From an uncultured Clostridia bacterium (GTDB taxonomy: Bacteria; Bacillota; Clostridia; Lachnospirales; Lachnospiraceae), in NCBI GenBank assembly GCA_937896665.1, contig CALBNS010000065.1, positions 43,947 to 107,946 of the forward strand: a stretch of 64,000 nt of DNA, read 5' to 3'. Within the stretch, counting starts at the first letter, position 1. Every line of letters begins with the position of its first letter. The position numbers and the translations under genes are program-made. The notes beneath the pieces were generated by a model that saw only the letters and a program-made list of their open reading frames with translations, did not search any database and was not told the origin of the DNA. Positions 35,226 to 44,333 of this stretch are shown piece by piece.

Positions 35226-36081
35226 AATGTGGTTTAAATCCCTCGCCACGTACTTCATTGGATTCCATTGTAACCAAGAATGCGGCCGTGTCTACTTCCT
35301 TCACGGCTTTCTGAACCATGTGCATTTGTTTGTTGTTGCATGCACACATTACGACTTCTTTCTCTGCTTTGGAATAACTGCCGACACCTTTTAACAGTGT
35401 AGAACCTCTTTGAGTCAGCTCATCAATCTTATCCGCAACTTCCTGTCCGTGCTCTGTGACAATCAGTGTCATTTTTCCGGCATCAAGACCATACATCACC
35501 TTGTCTACGACGGTGGAAAGAATATAAGAAGCTATCAGACCATAAATGATTTTATCGACATTGCCACCAAGCAACAGACCACCGAGAAGCACAATGGTAA
35601 AGTCCATTATAATCATGATTCGCCCGAGTGAAAGATGAGGTCTCAGTTTACGAATTGCCATGGTTATAAAATCGGCACCACCCGTCGAAGTATCCCTCAT
35701 ATAAATCAAGGCATAGCCAAAACCGGAGAGAGTCCCCATGCAGATACAAGATAACAGCAGGTCTCCTTCATAAATTGGAAATAATGGAGCTATAATGTCC
35801 ATGCAGAATGTGGAAATAATCATTGTTTTAATGGATTTCAAAAAAAATGTTTTTCCAAGCAGTTTATAGCAGATGATAACAATTGGCACATTTAAAATAA
35901 TTGTCATCAGACCGATAGGAATCTTAAAAAAATGGTAAAAAATAATGGCAATTCCAGATATACCGGCCACCGGAAACTTAGAAGCAACGGCAAAGTTATA
36001 TACGCCGATCGCGATTAATAGTCCACCTAATATATCAATAAAAAGATCCATTGCAAATGTCTTCATTTTTCGTCTGTTCAT
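35224..36081 (-). CDS. YitT-family membrane protein
   Basis: 285 residues. Five or six N-terminal membrane helices (LGGLLIAIGVYNFAVASKFP, VAGISGIAIIFYHFF, DTSTGGADFITMAIRK) precede a cytoplasmic DUF2179 domain (MTLIVTEHGQEVADKIDELT, RGSTLLKGVGSYSKAEKEVV). The family is common in Firmicutes; function is unproven. It is a single minus-strand gene that shares a 120 bp divergent promoter region with the dehydrogenase gene. Confidence 0.9.
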   Translation of the reverse strand: MNRRKMKTFAMDLFIDILGGLLIAIGVYNFAVASKFPVAGISGIAIIFYHFFKIPIGLMTIILNVPIVIICYKLLGKTFFLKSIKTMIISTFCMDIIAPLFPIYEGDLLLSCICMGTLSGFGYALIYMRDTSTGGADFITMAIRKLRPHLSLGRIMIIMDFTIVLLGGLLLGGNVDKIIYGLIASYILSTVVDKVMYGLDAGKMTLIVTEHGQEVADKIDELTQRGSTLLKGVGSYSKAEKEVVMCACNNKQMHMVQKAVKEVDTAAFLVTMESNEVRGEGFKPH

Positions 36082-36148
36082 ATCAAATCTTTCTCCTTTA
36101 CATCTATTTTGTCACATACCATCCTATTTTAACACATTTGTACAGAAA

Positions 36149-36177
36149 TTGACAGATTCTTTCAAAAACTCTATACT
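36149..36177 (+). promoter_or_regulatory. Promoter of the dehydrogenase operon
   Basis: TTGACA (36149-36154), 17 bp, TATACT (36172-36177). Near-consensus; probably drives the four genes 36211-39645. Confidence 0.8.
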
Positions 36178-36210
36178 GTAATATGGAAACAGGGTAGGAG
36201 GAGATTCGTG

Positions 36211-37143
36211 ATGAAAATCGTTTTTTTGGATGTAAAGACTATAGGGGAGGATATTGACCTGTCCGGATATGATGAACTTGGTGAAGTTGTGAAATATGGT
36301 TTTTCCGGCGATGAAGAGGTTCCAGAACGTGTAAGAGATGCAGACGTTATAGTTTTGAATAAAGTACAGATTAATGAACAGACGATAGGAACTGCTGAAA
36401 AACTCAAATTAGTGTGTGTGACAGCAACAGGAACGAATAATTTGGATAAAGAGTATCTTGCAAAAAGAAATATTGAATGGCGTAATGTAGCGGGATATTC
36501 TACAGAATCTGTGGCACAGCATACATTTGCCATGCTGTTTTATCTTTTGGAAAAGTTAAGCTATTATGACGCATATGTGAAAGAGGAAAGGTATGTGAAT
36601 GATACCATATTTACTCATTTTGCAGAGCATTTTCATGAAATTCATGGAAAAACCTGGGGAATTATTGGACTTGGAAATATTGGAAGACGTGTGGCGGATA
36701 TAGCAAAGACCTTTGGAGCAAACGTTATTTACTATTCTACATCGGGCAAAAACAGTCAGGAAGGGTATACCCGTGTGGATTTTGACACACTTTTAAAGAA
36801 TTCAGATATTGTATCCGTTCATGCACCTTTGACAGAGGATACAGAAGGGTTAATGAATGAACAGGCATTTGCAAAAATGAAACCGACAGCTATTTTCCTG
36901 AATCTGGGTCGTGGTGCAATTGTGGTAGAAAAGGATATTGTAAATGCGCTGAAAAAAGATCAGATTGCAGCAGCCGGACTTGACGTACTTTCCGTAGAAC
37001 CGATGACTGCCGATAATCCACTGTTATCCTTGAACGACAGCAAGCGGCTTTTGATTACTCCTCACATTGCATGGGCGAGTGTGGAAGCAAGAACAAATCT
37101 TATGAATATTATTCTGGGACAGATAAAAGAGTGGATTGGTTAA
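36211..37143 (+). CDS. D-isomer-specific 2-hydroxyacid dehydrogenase
   Basis: 310 residues from ATG 36211 (AGGAGGAG precedes it). NAD-binding fold IIGLGNIGRRVADIAKTFG, then catalytic Arg in NLGRGAIVVEKDI, Glu in DVLSVEPM and His in ITPHIAWAS. Cofactor choice NADH is suggested by the lack of an Arg after the second strand. Closest in pattern to glycerate/hydroxypyruvate dehydrogenase (HprA), though 2-ketoacid reductases of fermenters look alike. It would reduce a 2-oxoacid in the cytoplasm. First gene of the run. Confidence 0.9.
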   Translation: MKIVFLDVKTIGEDIDLSGYDELGEVVKYGFSGDEEVPERVRDADVIVLNKVQINEQTIGTAEKLKLVCVTATGTNNLDKEYLAKRNIEWRNVAGYSTESVAQHTFAMLFYLLEKLSYYDAYVKEERYVNDTIFTHFAEHFHEIHGKTWGIIGLGNIGRRVADIAKTFGANVIYYSTSGKNSQEGYTRVDFDTLLKNSDIVSVHAPLTEDTEGLMNEQAFAKMKPTAIFLNLGRGAIVVEKDIVNALKKDQIAAAGLDVLSVEPMTADNPLLSLNDSKRLLITPHIAWASVEARTNLMNIILGQIKEWIG

Positions 37144-37212
37144 AGTTATACTATTGCAACAAAGCAATTTTTGAGTTAAACTGATTCTAACGACTATGAG
37201 GAGATACACAAG

Positions 37213-37842
37213 ATGAAACATATCTATTTAATGCTTTCTAAAACACCCACAAAATTTGCATATCTTATTCGTAAGATTGGGCACACATCTTATAATCATG
37301 CGGCCATTAGCCTGGATGAGGATTTGCAACGGATATACGCATTCGCACGCACAAAGCATCATGCGCTTTTGGTTGGTGGTTTAGTGAAAGAAGATATCGC
37401 GAGATACACGTTGCGAAAAAATAAGCCTGTTCCGATTGTTGTATATAAACTTCCGGTAACAGAGCAGCAATATGAATGGCTTGAGACAACGATACATAGT
37501 ATGATGAACGATCCGGAGTATATGTATAATCTGTTTTCGGTACTGAGTTATCCCATTACGAAAGGCTTTGAAACATATAAGGCGTATTCGTGTACGGAAT
37601 TTGTGACTTATGTATTAAAACAGATGGAGTATCCGATTAACAGACCATGCTACAGCTACAAGCCGGACGATTTGCTTTCACTCTTGGAAGAATATAGAGT
37701 ATATGAAGGTGATGTGCGGGGGAAAATGATTTCGGATTGTATAGACGAGGATTATTTTGAACCATTCACATTAGGAGTTTTATTAAGAAATCTCAAAGCT
37801 TTATATAGAATCTCGCGGCGAGTTATACAGAAGAAAGGATGA
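37213..37842 (+). CDS. Putative papain-like (permuted NlpC/P60-type) protein
   Basis: 209 residues, no signal peptide. A histidine in SYNHAAISLDED (about residue 31) comes before a cysteine in YSCTEFVTYVLKQM (about 127), the reversed His-then-Cys order of circularly permuted NlpC/P60 and YiiX/LRAT-like folds. The family opening IYLMLSKTPTKFAYLIRKIG and a basic C-terminus suggest membrane contact. It sits 6 bp before a phosphatidyltransferase gene, so a lipid-linked role (acyl or amide hydrolysis) is possible. Substrate unknown. Confidence 0.6.
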   Translation: MKHIYLMLSKTPTKFAYLIRKIGHTSYNHAAISLDEDLQRIYAFARTKHHALLVGGLVKEDIARYTLRKNKPVPIVVYKLPVTEQQYEWLETTIHSMMNDPEYMYNLFSVLSYPITKGFETYKAYSCTEFVTYVLKQMEYPINRPCYSYKPDDLLSLLEEYRVYEGDVRGKMISDCIDEDYFEPFTLGVLLRNLKALYRISRRVIQKKG

Positions 37843-37848
37843 TTCAAA

Positions 37849-38424
37849 TTGAAAAAAAACTGGAAGAGAGAATTGTTTTCGATTCCGAATCTGTTAGGGT
37901 ACTTCCGAATTTTGCTGATTCCATTGTATTTGTGGCTCTATTTTCAGGCTACTGATACGGAAGGATATATGAAGGCTGCCGGTGTTATTTTGATATCGGG
38001 ACTTACAGATTGCTTTGACGGAAGAATTGCAAGACGATTTAATATGATAACAGGGTGGGGGAAGCTGTTAGATCCCATTGCGGACAAGCTGACATTAACT
38101 GCAGCAGTAATCAGCCTTTCTTTTCATTTTCCATTGATGAAGAATCTGGTGCTGTTATATCTCATCAAAGAGGGATATATGGTTGTCATGGGCGGCATTA
38201 TGCTGGGAAAAGGAAAACGAATGGATGGTGCGAAGTGGTATGGGAAAGTATGTACAGCATATACCTATAGTATTATCTTTTTACTACTTTTGGTTCCGGG
38301 AATTTCAGAGTGGCTTGCAGATGGTTTAATTATAGCAGGCTATGGATTAACGATATTTGCCTTCGTTAAGTATGCATTATTATATCGTGACATGTATTTA
38401 GAAGCAAAGAGGGAGAATGGATAA
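37849..38424 (+). CDS. CDP-alcohol phosphatidyltransferase
   Basis: 191 residues from TTG 37849 (AAAGGA about 11 bp upstream). The complete family motif is present: TDCFDGRIARRFNMITGWGK then LLDPIADKL (D-x2-D-G-x2-A-R-x8-G-x3-D-x3-D). Four or more membrane helices surround it. It may be phosphatidylglycerophosphate synthase (PgsA) or a paralog; the DCFDG version is unlike the standard DxxDG with Leu/Gly seen in PgsA. The next gene starts one base after its stop. Confidence 0.85.
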   Translation: MKKNWKRELFSIPNLLGYFRILLIPLYLWLYFQATDTEGYMKAAGVILISGLTDCFDGRIARRFNMITGWGKLLDPIADKLTLTAAVISLSFHFPLMKNLVLLYLIKEGYMVVMGGIMLGKGKRMDGAKWYGKVCTAYTYSIIFLLLLVPGISEWLADGLIIAGYGLTIFAFVKYALLYRDMYLEAKRENG

Positions 38425-39645
38425 ATGAAAGCATATGAACGATTATTAAATTATGTTGTAGTACGTACTCCAAGTGATGAAGACAGTGAGACGGTTCCTA
38501 CTTCAAAATGTCAGTTTGAACTGGCAAAACTTTTATTAAACGAATTAAAAGAGCTTGGTGTGGAAAATGTATATATGAATGATAAATGTTTTGTATATGC
38601 AGTGCTGCCTGCAACGCCGGGATATGAAGATAAGACAAAACTAGGCTTTATTGCACATATGGATACAGTTTCAGATTTTTGCGACCATGATATTGTACCG
38701 GTGATTACAGAGAATTATGACGGTGGAGACTTGGATCTTGGAACGAGTGGGCGTGTACTTAGTGTGCAGTCTTTTCCTCATCTTGCGTCGCTTAGGGGAC
38801 GTACGCTGATTACATCAGATGGTACTACGATTTTAGGTGCAGATGATAAGGCAGGTGTTGCCGAAATTATGACAATGTTGGAGAGGATAATCTCGGAAAA
38901 TATTCCGCATGGGCAGATTTGTGTTGCGTTTACACCAGATGAAGAGGTGGGAACCGGTTCGCATAGTTTTGATGTGGAAAATTTTGATGCGGATTTCGCC
39001 TATACATTGGACGGAGATGCAGAAGGCGGCATCGAATATGAGAATTTTAATGCCTGCAGTGCAGTGTTTGACATTGTCGGATTTAATGTTCATCCCGGCA
39101 GCGCAAAGAATACGATGATTAATGCCAGTTTGGTAGCAATGGAGATTAATGCTCTGCTTCCTGGTACACAAACGCCACGTGATACGGAAGAGTATGAAGG
39201 ATTTTTCCATTTGGATAAGATGAAAGGCGATGTAGCCTCGGCTAAATTAGAATATATTGTGCGAGATCACGATGTTTCGCTTTTTAATGCAAGAAAAAAT
39301 ACATTGCTTCATATCGAAAAGATTATGAATGAAAAATGGGGCGAAGGAACAGTTCAGCTGACTGTTAAAGATCAGTATAAGAACATGGCGGAGATTATTG
39401 CAGGTTGTATGCATCTGGTTGAAAACGCCCAAAAGGCAGCGAAAACAGTTGGGATTGAGCCGAAAGTAGTGCCAATTCGTGGGGGTACAGATGGCTGCCA
39501 GTTGAGCTTTAGAGGATTGCCATGCCCGAATCTGGGAACAGGTGGTTTCGCGTTCCATGGTCCGTATGAACATGTGACTGTGGAAGGAATGGATCTTGCA
39601 ACAGATATGATTATAGAAATAGTAAAAATATATGCGAACGCATAA
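38425..39645 (+). CDS. pepT: Peptidase T (tripeptide aminopeptidase)
   Basis: 406 residues. M20 metallopeptidase with all metal ligands: GFIAHMDTVSDF, TILGADDKAGVAE, FTPDEEVGTGSH, YTLDGDAEGGIEYENFN and RGGTDGCQLSFRGLPCPNLG with GPYEHV near the end. It removes the N-terminal residue from tripeptides in the cytoplasm. Normal length. Last gene of the 36211-39645 run, closed by a strong terminator. Confidence 0.96.
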   Translation: MKAYERLLNYVVVRTPSDEDSETVPTSKCQFELAKLLLNELKELGVENVYMNDKCFVYAVLPATPGYEDKTKLGFIAHMDTVSDFCDHDIVPVITENYDGGDLDLGTSGRVLSVQSFPHLASLRGRTLITSDGTTILGADDKAGVAEIMTMLERIISENIPHGQICVAFTPDEEVGTGSHSFDVENFDADFAYTLDGDAEGGIEYENFNACSAVFDIVGFNVHPGSAKNTMINASLVAMEINALLPGTQTPRDTEEYEGFFHLDKMKGDVASAKLEYIVRDHDVSLFNARKNTLLHIEKIMNEKWGEGTVQLTVKDQYKNMAEIIAGCMHLVENAQKAAKTVGIEPKVVPIRGGTDGCQLSFRGLPCPNLGTGGFAFHGPYEHVTVEGMDLATDMIIEIVKIYANA

Positions 39646-39675
39646 AAAAGATTGCGCAAATGCGCAATCTTTTTT
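39644..39675. terminator. Bidirectional terminator after pepT
   Basis: A 15 bp perfect stem, AAAAAAGATTGCGCA (39644-39658) with TGCGCAATCTTTTTT (39661-39675), and a 2-base AA spacer. Confidence 0.92.
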
Positions 39676-39690
39676 ATGTAATAATAAAAC

Positions 39691-40428
39691 CTATTCCAAT
39701 ACTTTTGGAAGTACGTTCTTTGGTTGGTCATGAATCACAATATCAGCTTCCTGATCCGTAAAATGCTCTAATGCACGAATCATAGCAACAGTGCTTCCCT
39801 GGAAATATTTGTAATACTTGCTGAACGTATTAGAGTCAAAAGGTGAACCCAAAAGCAGAAGTACATCGGCTTTAGAAATCTCATCTGCAATTCTTGTCAT
39901 CATCTGATGGTCAACCATTTCTCCGAAAAGCTTCACTTTCGGACGAATTAATCCCTGACATTTTTCACAGAGAGGGGCACGTTTGGAATTTTTTACATAT
40001 TCCAGAGGGTATGGTGTTCCACAACGAGAACATACGTTGTCATAGATTGATCCATAAATATTCAGTACCTTCTTACATCCTGCTCTTTCGGAAAGCCCAT
40101 AATTGTTCTTTGAAATAATGCATTGTACTTTGCCTGCTTTTTCGAGCTCTGCAAGTGCATAAAATGTGGCACTAGGTTCAACATCTACATTTAAAATTTC
40201 ATTTCTGTAAAATTCAAAAAATTTCTCCGGTCGTGTGCTATAGTAAGCACCAGAATATAGATATTCAGGAGACTCATCATATCTTGCTTCGATATCGTAA
40301 GCAATTTCCGGTGACAATAATCCGGAATAGCCACATTCACTTAAGATTTCAGAACCGCATACAGCAACGGTATATTTGCTGGAATCTAATGCTCTCTTTA
40401 GTGCTTGTATTTTGTTTTTCATACTCAT
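39691..40428 (-). CDS. Degenerate Sir2-like protein
   Basis: 245 residues with sirtuin layout and an intact C4 zinc site (CSRCG and CEKCQ). The usual NAD and catalytic motifs are altered: GAGIS-x-SGIPDFR reads CGSEILSECGYSGLL, QN-x-D reads KNNYG, and the catalytic His of LHGS is Tyr in NIYGS. The zinc-domain strand RPKVKLFGE and late VLLLLGSPFDSNTF remain. It is unlikely to be a normal NAD-dependent deacylase and may bind a nucleotide or peptide instead. Single minus-strand gene. Similar proteins exist in Lachnospiraceae, so it is conserved rather than a pseudogene. Confidence 0.78.
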   Translation of the reverse strand: MSMKNKIQALKRALDSSKYTVAVCGSEILSECGYSGLLSPEIAYDIEARYDESPEYLYSGAYYSTRPEKFFEFYRNEILNVDVEPSATFYALAELEKAGKVQCIISKNNYGLSERAGCKKVLNIYGSIYDNVCSRCGTPYPLEYVKNSKRAPLCEKCQGLIRPKVKLFGEMVDHQMMTRIADEISKADVLLLLGSPFDSNTFSKYYKYFQGSTVAMIRALEHFTDQEADIVIHDQPKNVLPKVLE

Positions 40429-40525
40429 CCCACCTTTTCAATTATCTTGAATATTATAGTCATATTTTCCTATTTTTGAAGACAAAAGTCAATAAATTTA
40501 TGCAAAAATAATAAATGTAAAATGG

Positions 40526-40554
40526 TTGTATATAAGAATTATTTTTGTTATAGT
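40526..40554 (+). promoter_or_regulatory. Promoter of the second MATE gene
   Basis: TTGTAT (40526-40531), 17 bp, TATAGT (40549-40554). It overlaps the first codons of a longer frame from 40522, so the gene must start later. Confidence 0.7.
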
Positions 40555-40620
40555 GTTTTTGATGGAAAATGGGTAGAATATAAAGAAAATTCACATAGAA
40601 TCATTGGTGGTTTTTGTATA

Positions 40621-41988
40621 ATGAAAAGGACAGAGAATATAAAAGAGCAGAGCAATGCACAGTATGATAAAATGATTCACACGCCAGTGTCAAAACTTGT
40701 AATTATACTTGGCATACCAACAACAATCAGTATGCTGGTAACGAATATTTATAACATGGCAGATACTTTTTTTGTCGGTAAGCTAGGCAATAGTGCCAGC
40801 GGTGCAGTTGGAATCCTATTTGGTCTGATGGCAATTATTCAGGCAGTGGGGTTCATGTTTGGTCATGGCGCAGGGAGTATTGTTGCAAGAAAACTGGGGG
40901 AACAGGATGTAGAGCATGCCGGAATTTATGCTTCATTGAGTTTCTTTGCATCTTTAATTGCAGGTGTGGCGATTACAATATTCGGATTAATATTTATCAA
41001 TCCTATGATGAGGCTATTAGGAAGTACGGAGACAATTCTTCCTTATGCGAGATCATATGGCATTTATATTTTATTGGCAGCTCCGGTTATGATGGCGAGT
41101 TTTGTTTTGAACAATCTTTTGCGTTATGAAGGAAAAGCATATCTTGCGATGATTGGGCTGACGATTGGAGGATGCCTTAATATTATAGGGGATCCGATTT
41201 TAATCTTCGGGTTTGATATGGGAATTGCAGGGGCCGGGCTGTCTACCGCTATTTCACAGTGTATCAGCTTCGCAATTCTTTTGAGTATGTTTCTTAGGGG
41301 GAAGACCCAGAGTCGTCTTTCTCTCTCAAAGATAAGAGGACATGAGAAAAAGTTACTCTTGATTATGCAGACTGGTTTTCCAAGTCTAATCCGTCAGGGA
41401 TTGAACAGTGTATCAACTATGGTGTTGAATGGTCTGGCAGGCCTGTATGGAGATGCGGCAGTTGCAGCGATGTCGATTGTAAATAGAATCAGTTTCTTTA
41501 TCTTTGCAGTGGGACTTGGAATCGGGCAAGGATTTCAGCCGGTGTCGGCTTTTAACTATGGTGCTAAGAAATATGAGAGGGTACGAAAGGCGTTTTATTT
41601 TACATGGAGCGCAGGGGAAATTTTCCTGGGTGTGCCGGCAGTGGTTGGAATCTTTATTTCTGGAAATCTGGTGGGGATTTTTAGAGATGACCCGCAGGTA
41701 ATACAAATCGGAACAGTTGCATTAAGGTTTCAACTGGCAGCGTTATTCTTTCAGCCGCTGACAATTTTTGCATCTATGCTGTTTCAGAGTATTGGTGAGA
41801 ATAGAAGTGCTACATTTCTTTCTATGCTTCGAAGTGGTTTGTTGTTTGTTCCATTAATTATAGTATTGTCAAAAATAATGGGGCTTTTAGGTATTCAGAT
41901 GGCACAGACATTGGCAGATGTGATTGCGTTTGTGATTACGCTTCCGTTGACAATACGGTTTTTGAAAAAACTTCCGAAAGAAGAGTGA
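40621..41988 (+). CDS. MATE-family efflux transporter
   Basis: 455 residues from ATG 40621, chosen since the promoter covers the longer start. Twelve membrane helices; VSKLVIILGIPTTISMLVTN, IYNMADTFFVGKLG, and FGHGAGSIVARKLGEQD in the first half, FNYGAKKYERVRKAF in the second. This is the DinF/MepA-like branch for multidrug export, different from the 26058 copy. No regulator adjoins it. Confidence 0.92.
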   Translation: MKRTENIKEQSNAQYDKMIHTPVSKLVIILGIPTTISMLVTNIYNMADTFFVGKLGNSASGAVGILFGLMAIIQAVGFMFGHGAGSIVARKLGEQDVEHAGIYASLSFFASLIAGVAITIFGLIFINPMMRLLGSTETILPYARSYGIYILLAAPVMMASFVLNNLLRYEGKAYLAMIGLTIGGCLNIIGDPILIFGFDMGIAGAGLSTAISQCISFAILLSMFLRGKTQSRLSLSKIRGHEKKLLLIMQTGFPSLIRQGLNSVSTMVLNGLAGLYGDAAVAAMSIVNRISFFIFAVGLGIGQGFQPVSAFNYGAKKYERVRKAFYFTWSAGEIFLGVPAVVGIFISGNLVGIFRDDPQVIQIGTVALRFQLAALFFQPLTIFASMLFQSIGENRSATFLSMLRSGLLFVPLIIVLSKIMGLLGIQMAQTLADVIAFVITLPLTIRFLKKLPKEE

Positions 41989-42011
41989 TGGAAGAAAGTT
42001 TCTGTAAATGA

Positions 42012-42041
42012 TTGACAAAAGAGTCTAGGAGCGTGTAGACT
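42012..42041 (+). promoter_or_regulatory. Promoter of the Ca/Na antiporter gene with an internal dyad
   Basis: TTGACA (42012-42017) and TAGACT (42036-42041), 18 bp apart. Between and over the -10 lies GTCTAGGAGCGTGTAGAC, with arms GTCTA and TAGAC, and CTAGGAG occurs twice. It may bind a regulator. Confidence 0.5.
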
Positions 42042-42079
42042 AGGAGAACTATAGAAAAAATAATGAAAGAGGAAAAGAT

Positions 42080-43027
42080 ATGGTAGCAATATTGAAAGCA
42101 GTCCTAATGTTAATATTGGGCTTTGCATTATTAATTAAAGGAGCAGATTTTTTTGTCGATGGAAGCTCTTCCGTGGCAAAAAGGCTGCGGGTACCGTCGA
42201 TTATCATTGGACTTACCATTGTGGCGATGGGAACCAGCCTTCCAGAATGTGCAGTCAGTGTGACAGCTTCGCTTACAGGGAGTAACGCACTTGCAGTGGC
42301 CAATGCAGTAGGCTCCAATATTTTTAATCTGATGGCAGTTTGTGGTATATGTGCACTCTTTACTACATTGGCAATTCAGAGGGATACTTTGAGAAAAGAA
42401 TTTCCATTTTCTATCTTGTGTGCAGTCTTGTTAGTTGTGTTGGGTTATATGGGAATGACACTTGGAAGAATTGATGGTCTTGTGTTTTTGGCAATTTTTA
42501 TTGGGTATCTTGTATATATGGTTCTCTCTGCAATGAAAGCGAGAACGAATATATCAGCAGAGGAAGAGGCGCAGGAATTACTTTCTGTAACCCGCTGTAT
42601 CATCTATATCGTTGGCGGAATGCTTGCAATTAAATTCGGCGGCGACTTTGTTGTAGGTGGTGCCACTGTGATTGCTTCTAAGTTAGGCCTTAGTGAGAAC
42701 CTGATTGGTCTGACGATTGTTGCATTTGGAACAAGTCTTCCAGAGCTTGTGACTTCGATAGTAGCAGCGAGAAAGAATGAAGTTGATCTGGCGCTTGGGA
42801 ATGTTATAGGTTCTAATATTTTCAATATTTTGTTCGTACTTGGTATTGCAGGTACGTTAAGTCCGATTGCCTTTATTATGGAAAACGTGGTCGATGTGGC
42901 AGTGTTGATTGCAACAAGTCTTTTAGTCTATGTATTTGCATGTACAAAGCAGCAGGTAGGAAAAAAAGAAGGCATGGTTATGCTTGCAGTATATATTGCT
43001 TATGTGGTGTATATTTGTATAAGATAG
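42080..43027 (+). CDS. Calcium/sodium antiporter (CaCA family)
   Basis: 315 residues, two inverted halves each with the alpha-repeat: VAMGTSLPECAVSVTASLTG with NAVGSNIFNL, and VAFGTSLPELVTSIVAARK with NVIGSNIFNILFV. Ten membrane helices. It is the YrbG-like bacterial type that exchanges Ca for Na or H across the membrane. Preceded by its own promoter and possible operator. Confidence 0.93.
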   Translation: MVAILKAVLMLILGFALLIKGADFFVDGSSSVAKRLRVPSIIIGLTIVAMGTSLPECAVSVTASLTGSNALAVANAVGSNIFNLMAVCGICALFTTLAIQRDTLRKEFPFSILCAVLLVVLGYMGMTLGRIDGLVFLAIFIGYLVYMVLSAMKARTNISAEEEAQELLSVTRCIIYIVGGMLAIKFGGDFVVGGATVIASKLGLSENLIGLTIVAFGTSLPELVTSIVAARKNEVDLALGNVIGSNIFNILFVLGIAGTLSPIAFIMENVVDVAVLIATSLLVYVFACTKQQVGKKEGMVMLAVYIAYVVYICIR

Positions 43028-43089
43028 TAAAAGTGGTACTTTTGAATGTAACAATGTAAATTTATATGATAAAGAAAAGGAGAATGATT

Positions 43090-43398
43090 ATGGCAGCATT
43101 ACACATTACAAAGGAAAATTTTGAAAGTGAAGTTTTAAATTCAGAAAAACCGGTATTATTGGATTTCTGGGCAGCATGGTGTGGACCATGTAAAATGCTT
43201 GCACCTGTAATTGATGAATTGGCAGGTGAAGTGACGGATGCGAAAATTTGCAAAGTTAATGTAGATGAGGAGCCTGAATTGGCAAGACAGTTTCAGGTAA
43301 TGTCTATTCCAACATTGATTGTTATTAAAAATGGAAAAACAGCAGCATCAAGTGTAGGTTTTCAGTCAAAAGCAGCAATATTGGATTTATTGGCTTAG
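43090..43398 (+). CDS. trxA: Thioredoxin
   Basis: 102 residues from ATG 43090 (AAAGGAG 7 bp before). Active site WAAWCGPCKML, the cis-proline loop SIPTLIVIKNG. It is a cytoplasmic dithiol reductant and its reductase is 16 bp downstream, which makes a complete thioredoxin couple in one transcript. Confidence 0.96.
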   Translation: MAALHITKENFESEVLNSEKPVLLDFWAAWCGPCKMLAPVIDELAGEVTDAKICKVNVDEEPELARQFQVMSIPTLIVIKNGKTAASSVGFQSKAAILDLLA

Positions 43399-43413
43399 AG
43401 GAGCGTAAAAGGC

Positions 43414-44316
43414 ATGTATGATATTATTATTGTAGGGGCCGGAACAGCGGGATTGTCTGCCGCAATCTATGGGGTGCGTGCTGGTAAGAAAGTGCTGGTG
43501 CTGGAAGCAAAGACATACGGAGGTCAGATTGTTAATACACCGGAGATTGAAAATTATCCTGGAATTAAACAGGTTTCCGGTTTCGAATTTGCCACAAACC
43601 TATATGAACAGGCAACAGCGCTTGGCGCAGTTGTAGAATTTGAAAAGGCAGTTAAGATATTGAATCAGGGAAACAAGAAAGTGGTCGTGACTGAACGGCG
43701 GGAATATGAGTGCAGAAGTGTTATTCTGGCGACAGGTGCGAAGAACAGACCATTGAATCTGGAAAGAGAAGAAAGGCTGATTGGCCGTGGCATTTCTTAT
43801 TGTGCAACTTGCGATGGGATGTTTTTCCGTGGCAGGGACGTAGCAGTTGCCGGCGGAGGAAATACAGCATTGGAAGATGCTCTCTTTTTATCCAATTATT
43901 GCAATACTGTTTATTTGATTCACCGCAGAGATGAGTTTCGTGGGGAAGAAAAGCTGGTAAACAGATTAAAGGAAAAAGCAAATGTGCAGTTTATATTGGA
44001 GAGTAGGGTCGCGGCACTGAATGGTGAGGAACAACTGGAGTCCATTTCCGTACAGCATGTAAGGACGGAAGAAATCAAAGAACTTCCGGTTGCAGGGTTA
44101 TTTATTGCAATTGGGCAGATGCCGGATAATACGGACTTTGCAAATGTTATTGAACTGGATGCAGGTGGATATATAAAAGCGGCAGAAGACTGTAGAACGA
44201 ATGCAGAAGGGATTTTTACGGCAGGTGACTGCAGAACGAAGACTGTACGTCAGCTTACTACGGCAGCATCTGATGGAGCCGTGGCAAGTCTGGCTGCATG
44301 TGAGTATATTGGATAA
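43414..44316 (+). CDS. trxB: Thioredoxin reductase
   Basis: 300 residues. FAD site DIIIVGAGTAGLSAAIYGVRAG, redox pair CATCDGMFFRG, second dinucleotide site VAVAGGGNTALEDALFL with HRRDEFRG, and C-terminal FAD contact GIFTAGDCRTKTVRQL. The His-Arg-Arg box suggests NADPH, although ferredoxin-linked relatives exist in clostridia. Pairs with trxA. Confidence 0.94.
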   Translation: MYDIIIVGAGTAGLSAAIYGVRAGKKVLVLEAKTYGGQIVNTPEIENYPGIKQVSGFEFATNLYEQATALGAVVEFEKAVKILNQGNKKVVVTERREYECRSVILATGAKNRPLNLEREERLIGRGISYCATCDGMFFRGRDVAVAGGGNTALEDALFLSNYCNTVYLIHRRDEFRGEEKLVNRLKEKANVQFILESRVAALNGEEQLESISVQHVRTEEIKELPVAGLFIAIGQMPDNTDFANVIELDAGGYIKAAEDCRTNAEGIFTAGDCRTKTVRQLTTAASDGAVASLAACEYIG

Positions 44317-44333
44317 GAATAAAGGAAGATAAG

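Noticed and set aside
39691..40428. Antiphage defence sirtuin system
   Set aside because: The protein stands alone, with pepT and a transporter as neighbours, and has no Argonaute, TIR or ATPase partner.
40522..40620. Longer start for the second MATE transporter
   Set aside because: The -35 and -10 boxes lie inside it; the family begins near 40621.
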